DNA from: Paracoccus beibuensis
Lineage (GTDB): Bacteria; Pseudomonadota; Alphaproteobacteria; Rhodobacterales; Rhodobacteraceae
Assembly: GCF_026162625.1 (NCBI RefSeq)
Contig: NZ_JAOTBD010000021.1
Coordinates: 1 to 62,353, forward strand
DNA: 62,353 nucleotides
Direction of reading: 5' to 3'
Shown: positions 26,361 to 36,134 of the stretch, in pieces
Layout: the number at the start of each line of letters is the position of its first letter
Position numbering within the stretch: position 1 is the stretch's first letter
Position numbers and translations under genes: made by a program
The notes under the pieces: generated by a model
The model's input: only the letters and a program-made list of their open reading frames with translations
Database searches by the model: none
Told to the model about the DNA's origin: nothing

Positions 26361-28102
26361 CAGTGGCTGTCCTTTCCGACCGGGTTGCCCCGGCATCCCT
26401 TCAGGAAGTCCATGTCCGCCCCGGTATCCGCGCCCATGACGTGCTGCTGGTGCAGCCAAGCATAGCCGCTGGTCGGCTGGTCGGGCAGAGGCTGCCACTG
26501 CGCCAGCCGGCTGGCCAGTTCGGCATCGCTGATCGCCAGGTGCAGGCGGCGGTTCGGGACGTCCAGCTCGATGATGTCGCCGTCCTGCACCACCGCCAGC
26601 GGGCCGCCTGCCGCGGCTTCGGGCGAGGTGTGCAGGACCACGGTGCCATAGGCCGTGCCGGACATGCGGGCGTCGCTGATCCGGACCATGTCGGTGATGC
26701 CCTTGCGCAGCACCTTGGGCGGCAGGCCCATGTTGCCCACCTCGGCCATGCCGGGATAGCCCCTGGGACCGCAGTTCTTCAGGACCATGACGCAGGTTTC
26801 GTCGATGTCCAGCATCTCATCCTCGATCTTCGCCTTGTAGTCGTCGATATCCTCGAAGACGACGGCGCGGCCGCGATGGACCAGCAGGTGCGGGCTGGCG
26901 GCGGACGGCTTCAGCACCGCGCCCGACGGCGCCAGATTGCCGCGCAGCACCGCGATACCGCCCTGCGCGGTCAAGGGGTTGTCGGCGGGGCGGATCACGT
27001 CCTCGTTCCAGTTGACGACGTCCTTGACCTCGTCCCAGATAGTGGTGCCGCTGACGGTCAGGGCGTCCTTGTGCAGCTGCCCGGCCTCGGCCAGCCGCTT
27101 GATGACGACCGGCAGGCCGCCGGCATAGAAGAATTCCTCCATCAGGTATTTCCCCGAAGGCATCAGGTTCACGATGGTCGCGACGTCGCGGCCAAGCCGG
27201 TCCCAGTCGTCCAGCGTGATGTCGACGCCCACGCGCCCCGCCATGGCCAGCAGGTGGATGACCCCGTTCGTAGACCCGCCCACGGCACCGTTGACGCGAA
27301 TCGCGTTTTCGAATGCTTGGCGCGTCATGATGTCGGAAGGCTTCAAGTCGTCCTTGACCATCTGCACGATGCGTCGCCCGGACAGTTGCGCCATCACCCG
27401 GCGGCGGCTGTCCACGGCGGGGATCGCGGCATTGCCCGACAGCGCCATGCCAAGCGCTTCGGCCATCGAGGCCATGGTGCTGGCCGTGCCCATCGTGTTG
27501 CAGGTCCCCGAGGACCTGGACATCGACGCCTCGGCCTCGAGGAACTCGTCCTGGGTCATCTCTCCGGCCTTCACGGCTTCCGAGAATTTCCAGAGATGTG
27601 TGCCGGAACCTACCCGTTCACCACGGAAATATCCGTTCAGCATCGGCCCGCCGGTCACGACGATCGAGGGGATGTCGCAGGATGCCGCAGCCATCATCAG
27701 GCTGGGCGTGGTCTTGTCGCAGCCGACCAGCAGGACGGCCCCGTCCATCGGCTGCCCACGGATGGTTTCCTCGATCGCCAGGGCAGCGAGGTTGCGGAAC
27801 ATCATCGCGGACGGGCGGAACGTGTTCTCCGATGCCGAAAAGACCGGCACCTCCACGGGAAAGCCGCCGGCCTCCCAGATACCCGCCTTCACCTTCTCGG
27901 CCAGCTCCCTCAGGTGACCGTTGCAGGGCGTCAGTTCTGACCAAGTGTTCAGGATGCCGATGATCGGCCTTCCGTCAAAGAGATCATGTGGATAGCCCTG
28001 GTTCTTCATCCACCCTCGATGATAGATCGTGTCGCGGGAGGTGCCGCCGTACCATTCCTGAGAACGCAGTTTCCGGGGCCAGGGGGCGGGGGTAAAGCTC
28101 AT
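26360..28102 (-). CDS. L-arabonate dehydratase (IlvD/Edd family)
   Basis: A 580-residue IlvD/Edd dehydratase. The N-terminus LRSQEWYGGTSRDTIYHRGW is characteristic of the pentonate dehydratase subgroup. Iron-sulfur cluster cysteines are expected in LVGCDKTTPSLMMAA and SGTCNTMGTASTM. Further family segments are NPLTAQGGIAVLRGNLAPSGA and ISDARMSGTAYGTV. It removes water from L-arabonate to give L-2-keto-3-deoxyarabonate in the cytoplasm. It lies 9 bp after the AraD1 gene and overlaps the sugar dehydrogenase gene. Specificity for arabonate over xylonate or galactonate is inferred from the neighbours. Confidence 0.92.
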   Translation of the reverse strand: MSFTPAPWPRKLRSQEWYGGTSRDTIYHRGWMKNQGYPHDLFDGRPIIGILNTWSELTPCNGHLRELAEKVKAGIWEAGGFPVEVPVFSASENTFRPSAMMFRNLAALAIEETIRGQPMDGAVLLVGCDKTTPSLMMAAASCDIPSIVVTGGPMLNGYFRGERVGSGTHLWKFSEAVKAGEMTQDEFLEAEASMSRSSGTCNTMGTASTMASMAEALGMALSGNAAIPAVDSRRRVMAQLSGRRIVQMVKDDLKPSDIMTRQAFENAIRVNGAVGGSTNGVIHLLAMAGRVGVDITLDDWDRLGRDVATIVNLMPSGKYLMEEFFYAGGLPVVIKRLAEAGQLHKDALTVSGTTIWDEVKDVVNWNEDVIRPADNPLTAQGGIAVLRGNLAPSGAVLKPSAASPHLLVHRGRAVVFEDIDDYKAKIEDEMLDIDETCVMVLKNCGPRGYPGMAEVGNMGLPPKVLRKGITDMVRISDARMSGTAYGTVVLHTSPEAAAGGPLAVVQDGDIIELDVPNRRLHLAISDAELASRLAQWQPLPDQPTSGYAWLHQQHVMGADTGADMDFLKGCRGNPVGKDSH

Positions 28103-28111
28103 CGTCGGACC

Positions 28112-29098
28112 TTAAAGGGCTGCGACCGCGACCGGGGCCGGGTCGGCATCGTGTTGCATCAGGGGGTTCCGCAGCGGCAGGCCGAAATCGGCGCATTCGA
28201 TCTGGAAGGTGTCGCCGTTCTGCGCGGTGATCCCGTCGGCGAAGGACAGGGTCGCGGTGCCGAAGAAATGCACATGCACGTCGCCCGGCTGCCGGAACAG
28301 GTCGTACTTGAAGTGATGGTGTTCCAGGTTCGCGAGGCTGTGGGACATGTTCGCTTCTCCGGACAGGAAGGGCTTTTCCCAGACCGTCTTGCCGTCGCGG
28401 ATCAGGCGGCTGGTGCCCTCGACATGCGCAGGCAGGTCGCCCACCCGCATCTCGGGGCCGAAGCTGGCGGGGCGCAGCTTGGAATGCGCAAGCCACAGGT
28501 AGTTGCCGCGTTCCGTCACGTGGTCGGAAAATTCGTTGGCCAGCGCGAAGCCAAGCCGCACGGGGCGCCCGTCAGGCGCGATCAAATAGAGGCCGGCAAT
28601 CTCAGGCTCTTCTCCCGCATCCTCGGCGAAGCCGGGCGAAGCGAGGGCGGCACCGGGCGCCACGGCAGCATAACCGTTGCCTTTGTAAAACCACTCGGGC
28701 TGCGCACCGACCTGCCCTGCCGCCGGCTTGCCGCCGTCCAGGCCCATGCGGAACATCTTCATGCTGTCGGTCATGTTCTCGGTCGCGCCCTGGTGCATCG
28801 CGTCACGGGTCGCGGCCGATCCCAGATGCGTCAGTCCGGTGCCGGTCAGGTGCAGATGCGCGGGATCTGGATGGTCCAGCGGCAGCAGCAGGCGCCCGTC
28901 TTGCAATGCGGCCACAAGATCGACGGCCTCGCGCTGGCCGCGGGTCTCGACCTCGGCGGCAAGGCTGCGGCCACTCTCCAGCGCGTCCAGCGCCAGATCG
29001 CGGGTCGAGGTGGCACCGGGCACCAGGTGAGCGGTTTCACCGGTGCGGGCGGCGACGGCGCGGGTGCCGTCGGGGAGGGTCAGTTGGGACAGCCACAT
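28112..29098 (-). CDS. araD1: AraD1/GguC family protein (fumarylacetoacetase-like, L-KDA dehydratase candidate)
   Basis: A 328-residue protein of the AraD1 family, distantly related to fumarylacetoacetate hydrolases. It contains PEWFYKGNGYAAVAPG, GEEPEIAGLYLIAPDGRPVR, LGFALANEFSDHVTE and LAHSKLRPASFGPEM, where the acidic residues should bind the metal. Agrobacterium carries the homologue gguC next to chvE-gguAB, the same neighbours as here. The expected role is dehydration of L-2-keto-3-deoxyarabonate to 2,5-dioxopentanoate, linking the dehydratase to the semialdehyde dehydrogenase; this fits because no DapA-type AraD is present in the run. The frame is open far upstream but inside gguB, so the ATG two bases past the gguB stop is used. 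Confidence 0.88.
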   Translation of the reverse strand: MWLSQLTLPDGTRAVAARTGETAHLVPGATSTRDLALDALESGRSLAAEVETRGQREAVDLVAALQDGRLLLPLDHPDPAHLHLTGTGLTHLGSAATRDAMHQGATENMTDSMKMFRMGLDGGKPAAGQVGAQPEWFYKGNGYAAVAPGAALASPGFAEDAGEEPEIAGLYLIAPDGRPVRLGFALANEFSDHVTERGNYLWLAHSKLRPASFGPEMRVGDLPAHVEGTSRLIRDGKTVWEKPFLSGEANMSHSLANLEHHHFKYDLFRQPGDVHVHFFGTATLSFADGITAQNGDTFQIECADFGLPLRNPLMQHDADPAPVAVAAL

Positions 29099-29100
29099 GC

Positions 29101-30288
29101 TCAGGCCTCTCGGTTCTTGTTGTAGACGTCGAAGACGACGGCGGCCAGCAGCACCAGGCCCTTGATGACCTGCTGATAGTCGATGCCGATCCCCATGATC
29201 GACATTCCGTTGTTCATCACGCCCATGATGAAGGCACCGACGACGGCACCCACGATCTTGCCCACGCCCCCGGACATGGACGCCCCGCCGATGAAGACGG
29301 CGGCGATGACGTCCAGCTCGACAGCGAAGCCGGCCTTGGGGGTGGCGGTGTTCAGGCGGGCCGCGAAGATCAGCCCGGCCAGGGCCGCCAGCAGGCCCAT
29401 GTTCACGAAGACCAGAAACGTCAGACGCTCGGTCCGGATGCCGGACAGCTTGGCGGCCTTGGCGTTTCCGCCGACCGCATAGACGCGGCGGCCGATGGTC
29501 GTTCGCTCGGTCAGGAAAACATAGACGACCGTCAGGATCACCATCGACAGCAGGACGTTCGGCAGTCCGCGGAACCACGCCAGCTTCCACGTCACGAACA
29601 GCAGCGCGGCGGCGACGATGGCGTTGCGCAGGATGAACAGGCCGAAGGGCTCGTCCTCGATCCCGTAGCGGGCGTTGCGGGCGCGGGTGCGCATCCCCTG
29701 CCAGACGATCAGCAGGACGGCGGCCACGCCCAACGCCAGTGCCACGCCATTGGGCCGGCCGATGCCGAAGAGGTCGGGGATGAAGCCCGTGGACAGCAGC
29801 TGGAAGCTGTTCGGGAAGGGCCCGATCGACTGGCCGGCCAGCAGCCACAGCGACAGCCCGCGAAAGACCAGCATCCCGGCCAGCGTGACGATGAACGAGG
29901 GGATCTTCCAGTAGGCGACAAAATAGCCCTGCACCGCGCCGATGGCGATGCCCGCCACAAGGCAGGCGGCACCGGCCAACCAGACCGGCAGGCCCCAGCT
30001 GACGATCATCACCGCCGCCAATGCGCCGATGAAGCCCATGACCGACCCCACCGACAGGTCGATATGGCCGCTGACGATCACCAGCAGCATGCCAAGCGCC
30101 ATGATGATGATATAGCTGTTCTGCAGGAACAGGTTGGTGATGTTCACCGGCCGCAGCAGCACGCCCCCGGTCACGACCTGAAAGAAGGCCATGATCGCGA
30201 TCAGCGCGAACAGCAGGCCATATTCGCGGATATGCTTGGTGATATAGTCGCCGATGCCGATGCCCGGCGCGCGTTCGGTCTGTTCCAC
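29101..30288 (-). CDS. gguB: Multiple-monosaccharide ABC transporter permease (GguB/MmsB)
   Basis: A 395-residue permease, longer than the usual 330 as is normal for the MmsB/XylH-like subgroup. Hallmarks: MALGMLLVIVSGHIDLSVGSVMGFIGA, IPSFIVTLAGMLVFRGLSLWLL, YAVGGNAKAAKLSGIRTERLTF and GGASMSGGVGKIVGAVVGAF. It is the sole permease of the system and presumably dimerises with GguA below it. The product imports several aldoses captured by ChvE. It is followed two bases later by araD1. Confidence 0.95.
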   Translation of the reverse strand: MEQTERAPGIGIGDYITKHIREYGLLFALIAIMAFFQVVTGGVLLRPVNITNLFLQNSYIIIMALGMLLVIVSGHIDLSVGSVMGFIGALAAVMIVSWGLPVWLAGAACLVAGIAIGAVQGYFVAYWKIPSFIVTLAGMLVFRGLSLWLLAGQSIGPFPNSFQLLSTGFIPDLFGIGRPNGVALALGVAAVLLIVWQGMRTRARNARYGIEDEPFGLFILRNAIVAAALLFVTWKLAWFRGLPNVLLSMVILTVVYVFLTERTTIGRRVYAVGGNAKAAKLSGIRTERLTFLVFVNMGLLAALAGLIFAARLNTATPKAGFAVELDVIAAVFIGGASMSGGVGKIVGAVVGAFIMGVMNNGMSIMGIGIDYQQVIKGLVLLAAVVFDVYNKNREA

Positions 30289-30300
30289 CGGTGCCCCTTC

Positions 30301-31821
30301 CTATTCCCTGACGATCAGCGACATGATCGCTTCCTGGCTGGCTTGTTGGCCCTCCAGCTCTCCGACGAAGCGGCCTTCATTCATCACGTAGATCCGGTCG
30401 CACATGCCCAGCAGTTCTGGCATTTCCGAGGAGATCATGATGACGGCCTTACCTTCACGGCTGAGGTCGTTGATGATGCTGTAGATTTCGTATTTCGCGC
30501 CCACGTCGATGCCGCGCGTCGGTTCGTCCAGGATCAGCACCTCGGGGTTAGTGAACAGCCACTTGGACAGCACGACCTTCTGCTGGTTCCCGCCCGAAAG
30601 GTTCATCACCTTCTGAAAGACCGAGGGCGTGCGGATGCGCAGCGTGCGGCGGTATCCCTCGGCCACGTCGGTTTCACGCGCCTCGTCCACGACGCCGCGG
30701 GTTGCCACGGCATCGAGGTTCGCCAGCACGGTGTTGCGGCGGATGGTCTCGTCCAGGATCAGGCCCAGTGTCTTTCGGTCCTCGGTCACGTAGGCGAGGC
30801 CTGCCTTGATGGCGCGGTCCACGGTCGAAAGGTCGACCGGCTGCCCATGCATAAGGGCTTGGCCCGATATGCCGCGCCCCCAGCTTTCGCCGAAGACGCT
30901 CATCGCCAGTTCCGTCCGACCCGAACCCATCAAGCCGGCGATGCCCACGACCTCTCCTGCCCTGACGGTCATCGACAGGTCGCGGATCATCTGGCGGTCG
31001 CGGTGGTCGCGGTGCCAGACGTTCCAGTTCTTCAGCTCGAACACCACACTGCCTGCGCGACGTTCGCGTTCGGGATAGCGGTTCGCCATGTCGCGGCCGA
31101 CCATGTCGCGGACGATCCGGTCCTCGGTCAGCTCGCCCGCCCGCGCATCGATGGTGCTGATCGAGGCACCGTCTCGGATCACCGTCACGTTGTCGGCCAC
31201 GCGGCGGACCTCGTTCAGCTTGTGGCTGATGATGATGCTGGTCACGCCTTGGCCCTTCAGCTCCAGCAGCAGGTCCAGAAGCGCCTGACTGTCGCTTTCC
31301 GACAGCGCGGCGGTGGGTTCGTCCAGGATCAGCAGGCGCACGTTCTTGGACAGCGCCTTGGCGATCTCCACCAGCTGTTGCTGGCCGACGCCCAGGCTGT
31401 CGACCAGTTGGCCGGGCGTGGCGCGCAGGCCGACCTTGGCCAGCAGCGCCTCGGTCTGGCTGAAGGTCTGGGGCCAGTCGATGACGCCGCGGGTGGCGCG
31501 TTCGTTGCCCAGGAAGATGTTTTCCGCAATCGTCAGCTGCGGCACCAGCGCCAGTTCCTGATGGATGATGATGATGCCGCGATCCTCGCTGTCGCGGATG
31601 GTGCGGAAATCGACGACCTGGCCGTCGAAGACGATCTGCCCGTCATAGCTGCCCGTCGGATAGACGCCCGACAGCACCTTCATCAGCGTGGACTTGCCCG
31701 CGCCGTTTTCGCCGCAGATGGCGTGGATCTCGCCCTCGCGCACCTCCAGGCTGACATCGTCCAGTGCCTTGACGCCCGGAAAGGTCTTGCTGATGCGGCG
31801 CATTTCAAGAAGCGCGGTCAT
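30301..31821 (-). CDS. gguA: Multiple-monosaccharide ABC transporter ATPase (GguA/MmsA)
   Basis: A 506-residue double ATPase. First domain: Walker [17 protein letters not shown] and Walker [17 protein letters not shown]. Second domain: degenerate P-loop [18 protein letters not shown], signature [16 protein letters not shown] and Walker [20 protein letters not shown]. It powers uptake through GguB. A GC hairpin between it and chvE probably sets the ratio of binding protein to transporter. Confidence 0.96.
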   Translation of the reverse strand: MTALLEMRRISKTFPGVKALDDVSLEVREGEIHAICGENGAGKSTLMKVLSGVYPTGSYDGQIVFDGQVVDFRTIRDSEDRGIIIIHQELALVPQLTIAENIFLGNERATRGVIDWPQTFSQTEALLAKVGLRATPGQLVDSLGVGQQQLVEIAKALSKNVRLLILDEPTAALSESDSQALLDLLLELKGQGVTSIIISHKLNEVRRVADNVTVIRDGASISTIDARAGELTEDRIVRDMVGRDMANRYPERERRAGSVVFELKNWNVWHRDHRDRQMIRDLSMTVRAGEVVGIAGLMGSGRTELAMSVFGESWGRGISGQALMHGQPVDLSTVDRAIKAGLAYVTEDRKTLGLILDETIRRNTVLANLDAVATRGVVDEARETDVAEGYRRTLRIRTPSVFQKVMNLSGGNQQKVVLSKWLFTNPEVLILDEPTRGIDVGAKYEIYSIINDLSREGKAVIMISSEMPELLGMCDRIYVMNEGRFVGELEGQQASQEAIMSLIVRE

Positions 31822-31837
31822 GGCCGATTCCTTTCGG

Positions 31838-31860
31838 GGGCCGCCCTTCGCGGACGGCCC
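31838..31860 (-). terminator. Intercistronic hairpin between chvE and gguA
   Basis: On the minus strand GGGCCGTCC-GCGAA-GGGCGGCCC gives a 9-bp stem with one G-U pair, just after the chvE stop and before gguA. There is no U-run, so it is more likely an mRNA 3'-end stabiliser or attenuator than a full terminator. Confidence 0.55.
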
Positions 31861-31866
31861 GTGACC

Positions 31867-32922
31867 TTACTGGATCTGGTCGGCGCTGTAGTAGCCGCTG
31901 TCGACCAGCACTTCCTGCCAGTTCGACTTGTCGACCGGCACCGGCTCCAGCAGATAGGACGGCACCACCTTGACGCCGTTGTCATAGGTCTCGGTGTCGT
32001 TGATCTCGGGCTCTCCGCCCTTGAGCATCGCGTCGACCATGCCGACGGTGACGCGGGCCAGTTCGCGCGTGTCCTTGAAGACGGTCGAGTACTGTTCGTC
32101 GGCCAGGATCGACTTGACCGACTGCACCTCGGCGTCCTGGCCGGTCACGATGGGCATCTCCATGTCGCCCGAGCCATAGCCGACCCCCTTCAGCGACGAC
32201 AGGATGCCGATGGACAGCCCGTCATAGGGCGACAGCACGCCATGCACCTGCTGGTCGGTGTAGTTGGCCGACAGAAGGTTATCCATCCGCGACTGCGCCA
32301 CCGCGCCGTCCCACCGCAAGGTGCCGACCGTGTCCATGCCCGTCTGGCCCGACGGGACGGCGATCTTGCCCTCATCGATCAGCGGCTGGAGGACGGACAT
32401 CGCGCCGTCATAGAAGAAATAGGCGTTGTTGTCGTCGGGGCTGCCGCCGAACAACTCGACATTCCACGGCTGCTGGTCGGGAAAGCGTTCCTCCAGGCCC
32501 TTCACCAGCGAATTCGCCTGCTCGACGCCGACCTTGAAATTGTCGAAGGTCGCGTAGTAGTCGACGTCCCCCGTATCGCGGATCAGCCGGTCATAGGCGA
32601 TCACCTTGATGTCGGACGCGGCCGCGTTGGCCAGCGCGTTCGACAGGGTCGTGCCGTCGATGGCGGCGATCACCAGGACGTCGACGCCCTTGGTGATCAT
32701 GTTCTCGACCTGGGCCAGCTGGTTGGGGATGTCATCCTCGGCATATTGCAGGTCGGTGTCGTAGCCCGCTTCCTGGAACTGTTTGACCATGTTGTTGCCG
32801 TCGTCGATCCAGCGGGCCGAGGACTTGGTCGGCATCGAGATGCCGATGGTCTCGGACATTGCGCCGGTCGCAAGCCAGGAAACGCCGATCGCAAGCGCGA
32901 CGGCCGTCGATTTCAGTGTCAT
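31867..32922 (-). CDS. chvE: Periplasmic multiple-sugar-binding protein ChvE
   Basis: A 351-residue binding protein with a signal peptide ([23 protein letters not shown]). ChvE-like segments include [65 protein letters not shown] and [18 protein letters not shown]. ChvE binds arabinose, galactose, glucose and xylose and hands them to GguAB. In Agrobacterium it also signals to the VirA sensor, but no vir genes are present here. The start was chosen at the signal peptide, with GGGAGGAG upstream. It is divergent from a GbpR-like regulator, its usual controller. Confidence 0.95.
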   Translation of the reverse strand: MTLKSTAVALAIGVSWLATGAMSETIGISMPTKSSARWIDDGNNMVKQFQEAGYDTDLQYAEDDIPNQLAQVENMITKGVDVLVIAAIDGTTLSNALANAAASDIKVIAYDRLIRDTGDVDYYATFDNFKVGVEQANSLVKGLEERFPDQQPWNVELFGGSPDDNNAYFFYDGAMSVLQPLIDEGKIAVPSGQTGMDTVGTLRWDGAVAQSRMDNLLSANYTDQQVHGVLSPYDGLSIGILSSLKGVGYGSGDMEMPIVTGQDAEVQSVKSILADEQYSTVFKDTRELARVTVGMVDAMLKGGEPEINDTETYDNGVKVVPSYLLEPVPVDKSNWQEVLVDSGYYSADQIQ

Positions 32923-32984
32923 GTCACTCCTCCCAGGGCGGTCCTCTGCCGCCGATCCGTCGGGCGCCTCTCCCGAGGGCATGT

Positions 32985-33017
32985 TTTACCCTAGCAAGGC
33001 GGTGACATGATGGTAAA
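32985..33017. promoter_or_regulatory. Inverted TTTACC/GGTAAA pair in chvE-gbpR intergenic region
   Basis: TTTACC (32985-32990) and GGTAAA (33012-33017) form an inverted repeat with 21 bp between arms, in the 130-bp region between the divergent chvE and LysR-type genes. Position and symmetry suit a regulator site, probably for the adjacent GbpR-like protein, although LysR sites usually have a shorter T-N11-A spacing. Confidence 0.4.
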
Positions 33018-33052
33018 TTGACTTAAACCGCAACCTGCATAGCGAAACCGAT

Positions 33053-33985
33053 ATGTCCTTAGGCCACTCACGGCTGATGCTGAAGCCTGCGCAGCTGCGG
33101 CTGATCCTCGAGATAGCGGAAAGTGGCCAGCTGCAGCAGGCGGCACTGACCTGCGGCCTGACCCAGCCCGCCGCGTCCCGCATGCTGGCCGAGACCGAGC
33201 GCCAACTGGGCGCCGCGCTGTTCCTGCGCCAGCCCAAGGGCATGGCCCCGACCGAGATCGGGCTGAACGTCCTGCGCCGCGGCGGCGTCATTCTACACGA
33301 GATGCAGGGCATGGCCGCGGACGTGGGCGCGCTGACCAGCGGTCTTGCCGGATCGGTCCGCGTAGGCGCGGTCACCGGCCCTGCGGTCGACTACCTGGTC
33401 GCCGCGATCCGCGAGGTCAAGCAGCACGCGCCCGAGGCGGACGTCACCGTCGACGTCATGCCTTCGCGCGAGTTGCTCAGCCACCTGACGGCCGGAGACA
33501 TGGACTTCGTGCTGGCCCGCATCCTGCCCGAATTCGACAGCCGCGATTTCGTCATCCACCCCATGCGGGACGAGGAGGTGACGTTCCTTGTCAGGTCCGG
33601 GCATCCCCTTGTCGGGGCGGCCCCGGTGGAGTTCGCGGCACTGGCCGGGCAGGAATGGATCATGCAGCAGCGGGGTGCGCCGATCCGCCAGGCGACGCTG
33701 GATGCCTTTGCCACCGAGGGCCTCCCAGAGCCGCGGAACGTGGTGAACAGCCCGTCGCTGCTCTTTACCATTTCCTATCTGGCGCAAAGCGATGCCATCG
33801 CGCCCTTGTCAGCAGAGGTGGCGCAGTTGCTGACTGGTCCGCTGGTCGGCGCACGGTTCACCCGGCTGAGCATCGGACGCGGCATCCGGGTTCCGCCATA
33901 CTATATGCTGAACCTGCGCCGCCGCCCTCTGTCGCCCCTCGCGCAGCGCCTGAAGAATTCGGTATTTCAGAAGATCGCGCGATAA
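33053..33985 (+). CDS. gbpR: LysR-type regulator, GbpR-like
   Basis: A 310-residue LysR regulator. The N-terminal winged HTH reads LRLILEIAESGQLQQAALTCGLTQPAASRMLAETERQLGAALF (about residues 14-56), followed by the effector domain starting LAGSVRVGAVTGPAVDYLV. GbpR proteins sit divergent to chvE and activate it in response to arabinose or galactose; this gene has the same place and orientation. The ATG at 33053 has only a weak ribosome site; an internal ATG at residue 9 is an alternative. Confidence 0.9.
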   Translation: MSLGHSRLMLKPAQLRLILEIAESGQLQQAALTCGLTQPAASRMLAETERQLGAALFLRQPKGMAPTEIGLNVLRRGGVILHEMQGMAADVGALTSGLAGSVRVGAVTGPAVDYLVAAIREVKQHAPEADVTVDVMPSRELLSHLTAGDMDFVLARILPEFDSRDFVIHPMRDEEVTFLVRSGHPLVGAAPVEFAALAGQEWIMQQRGAPIRQATLDAFATEGLPEPRNVVNSPSLLFTISYLAQSDAIAPLSAEVAQLLTGPLVGARFTRLSIGRGIRVPPYYMLNLRRRPLSPLAQRLKNSVFQKIAR

Positions 33986-34090
33986 GCGGCCGCCCGCGAC
34001 GAGCCACACGATATCGGCCCGCCAGACTTCACATCGGGCTGCGCAGCCGCTAGGTGCTGTCGCGACCAGTCGGCGCAGAGGGAAAGTGGC

Positions 34091-34897
34091 ATGCAGGAAT
34101 ATCTCGACGAGCTGCGGCACGTGATGGCGCATGGCGTTGCCTCGACCGACCGGACGGGGACGGGGACTTTGCGCAGCATCGGGCGGTCGATGCGCTTCGA
34201 TCTGTCGCGGGGCTTTCCGCTGGTCACGACCAAGCGCGTGCACCTCAAGTCGATCATCCACGAGCTGCTGTGGTTCCTGTCCGGCGACACCAACGTCGCC
34301 TACCTGCAGCAGAACGGCGTCACTATATGGGACGAGTGGGCCGACAAGAACGGCGACCTGGGCCCCGTCTACGGCCACCAGTGGCGCCGCTTCGGCCTGG
34401 CCGCGGACGAGGCGATGCGCCCGGAAAGCGACCAGATCCTGAACCTGGTGCGGATGATCCGAGAACAGCCTGACAGCCGCCGGCTGATCGTCAGCGGCTG
34501 GAACCCGCGCGACTTGTCGCGGATGGCCCTGCCGCCCTGCCACACGCTATGGCACGTCCTGATCCTGGACGGGAAGCTGAACCTGATCCTCTATCAGCGG
34601 TCGGGCGACATGTTCCTGGGCGTGCCCTTCAACATCGCCAGCTATGCGCTGCTGATGCTGATGCTGGCGCATGTGTCGGGGTACCAGCCCGGAGAGTTCA
34701 TCCACCACATCGGCGACGCGCATATCTATGCCAACCACGTGGACCAGGTGCGCGAACAGCTGACCCGGACGCCCAGGCCGCTGCCCCGGATGCGCTTTGC
34801 GCGGCAGGTGAGCGACATTCTGGACTTTCGCTACGACGACTTCGTGCTTGAGGGGTACGACCCCCATCCTGCCATCAAGGCCCCCGTCGCCGTCTGA
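34091..34897 (+). CDS. thyA: Thymidylate synthase
   Basis: A 268-residue ThyA that methylates dUMP to dTMP using methylene-tetrahydrofolate. The family is highly conserved and all landmarks are present: [18 protein letters not shown], the active-site cysteine at residue 150 in [28 protein letters not shown] and [15 protein letters not shown]. The dihydrofolate it releases is recycled by the folA product encoded 11 bp downstream, so the two form a standard operon. These are the clearest core-chromosome genes in the window, set between catabolic modules. Confidence 0.99.
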   Translation: MQEYLDELRHVMAHGVASTDRTGTGTLRSIGRSMRFDLSRGFPLVTTKRVHLKSIIHELLWFLSGDTNVAYLQQNGVTIWDEWADKNGDLGPVYGHQWRRFGLAADEAMRPESDQILNLVRMIREQPDSRRLIVSGWNPRDLSRMALPPCHTLWHVLILDGKLNLILYQRSGDMFLGVPFNIASYALLMLMLAHVSGYQPGEFIHHIGDAHIYANHVDQVREQLTRTPRPLPRMRFARQVSDILDFRYDDFVLEGYDPHPAIKAPVAV

Positions 34898-34908
34898 AGG
34901 AGCTGCCG

Positions 34909-35388
34909 ATGCTGACCCTGATCGCCGCCATGGACCGCAACCGCGCCATCGGCCGGAACAACACGATCCCCTGGCACCTGCCCGAGGACATGGCCTTCTT
35001 CAAGCGCATGACGACGGGCAACACCGTCATCATGGGCCGCAAGACCTGGGACAGCCTGCCGCGAAAGCCCCTGCCGGGGCGCGACAACGTCGTTCTGTCC
35101 CGTCAGCCCGACCCGGGGGCCGGCGTACCGTGGCTGGACATGAACGCGGCGCTGCGGCTGATCTGGGCCGATCCCGACCGGCAGGTCTTCTGCATCGGCG
35201 GGGCCGAGATCTATGACCAGATGCTGCCCCATGCCGACCGCATCCTGCTGACTCAAGTCGACGTGACGGTCGACGGTGCGGATGCATGGTTCCCCCGGCT
35301 GAACCCCGCGGACTGGGTCGAGGTCGAGCGGACACCGCTCCGCTACGAGACGCCGCGCTGCGAGATGATCGAGCTGCGCCACGCCTGA
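34909..35388 (+). CDS. folA: Dihydrofolate reductase
   Basis: A 159-residue DHFR reducing dihydrofolate with NADPH. Recognisable: IAAMDRNRAIGRNNTIPWHLPEDMAFFK, with the catalytic acid Asp27, VIMGRKTWDSLPRKPLPGRDNVVLSR and the NADPH-binding CIGGAEIYDQML. Length is normal. AAGGAG precedes the ATG; the gene is 11 bp after thyA, its functional partner. Confidence 0.98.
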   Translation: MLTLIAAMDRNRAIGRNNTIPWHLPEDMAFFKRMTTGNTVIMGRKTWDSLPRKPLPGRDNVVLSRQPDPGAGVPWLDMNAALRLIWADPDRQVFCIGGAEIYDQMLPHADRILLTQVDVTVDGADAWFPRLNPADWVEVERTPLRYETPRCEMIELRHA

Positions 35389-35439
35389 CGCCGCCTCGAC
35401 CGTTGCCCGGTGCACCCCGTCATCTTTCACCACAAGAAG

Positions 35440-36104
35440 GGAATGCGGGTCAAGGAACACGATCAACCTCCGGGTCGGGTCCGAGGGGAGGTAAGGCGGC
35501 AGCCTCTGCCGCCGCTTTGCCGCCGAGGGGCACCACGTCCGGGTTGCCGACCGCAGACAAGCTGGGTGACGTCGTGGCGGCCGCCACCCTTGAGCGCAGA
35601 AGGGTCGCGGTCGCGGTGGCGGATGCCACCGACGAGGCGCAGGTGATAGTGCTTTTCGAAATGGCCGAGGTTGTCAGCGGCCGCATCATCGACCTCGGTG
35701 CGGCCTATCTCGACTCCTGCTGGAGGCTGGCCTGTTTCGGCGGCTTCCCCTGTGCCCAAGAGGCCGTGCAACGCATGGGTGCGGCGGCGACCTCGACCGG
35801 TCGCGCAGCGTGATCTTCACAGATGGCAGCGCATCGCTGCATGGCCCGGCCAACTATGGTGCGTTCGAATCCGATTGATGGGCTGAGGAACCTTGCGACG
35901 GCTCTGGCCAAGGACGGCTCCGACGGCATCCATGTCGGCCATGTCGTCATCGACGGCGGGATCGCTGGCGACAAGGTGGACGAGGCGATTGCCGGCGGTT
36001 GCGCGTCGGAGAAGATCGGTCTTGACGGCATCGCTCAAGCATACCGGTTCCTGCACCCCCAGTCCCGGTCGGGCTGGCACCTTAAGATGGACCTGCCGAC
36101 CTGA
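35440..36104 (+). pseudogene. Frameshifted SDR-family oxidoreductase remnant
   Basis: Shifting frames recovers most of an SDR. One frame gives RRFAAEGHHVRVADRR near 35515-35560. Another gives VADATDEAQVIVLFEMAEV, then SGRIIDLGAAY and CFGGFPCAQEAVQRMGA to about 35800. Then come VIFTDGSASLHGPANYGAFES around 35810-35875, and GIHVGHVVIDGGIAGDKVDE with GLDGIAQAYRFLHPQ to the stop at 36104. These match a subgroup of SDRs ending in HVAHVVIDGGI and LHRQPRSAW-like sequence. The YxxxK active-site region is destroyed near 35870, where a stop interrupts. Original function unknown. Confidence 0.75.
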
Positions 36105-36134
36105 CACGAGGACTGTCAGGTCAGCAACCAAACC

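Noticed and set aside
31867..32922. chvE as a sign of a Ti-like virulence plasmid
   Set aside because: No vir, tra or rep genes are present; chvE-gguAB is widespread as an ordinary sugar importer.
28906..32994. A plus-strand frame of 1,362 codons opposite gguB-gguA-chvE
   Set aside because: Composition is dominated by Asp, His, Arg and Gln with no domain; the minus strand carries three unambiguous transporter genes. Long antisense frames are common in GC-rich DNA.
35850..35880. GTTCGAATC resembling a tRNA T-loop
   Set aside because: No cloverleaf can be built around it, and it lies within the SDR pseudogene. I found no tRNA or rRNA gene anywhere in the window.
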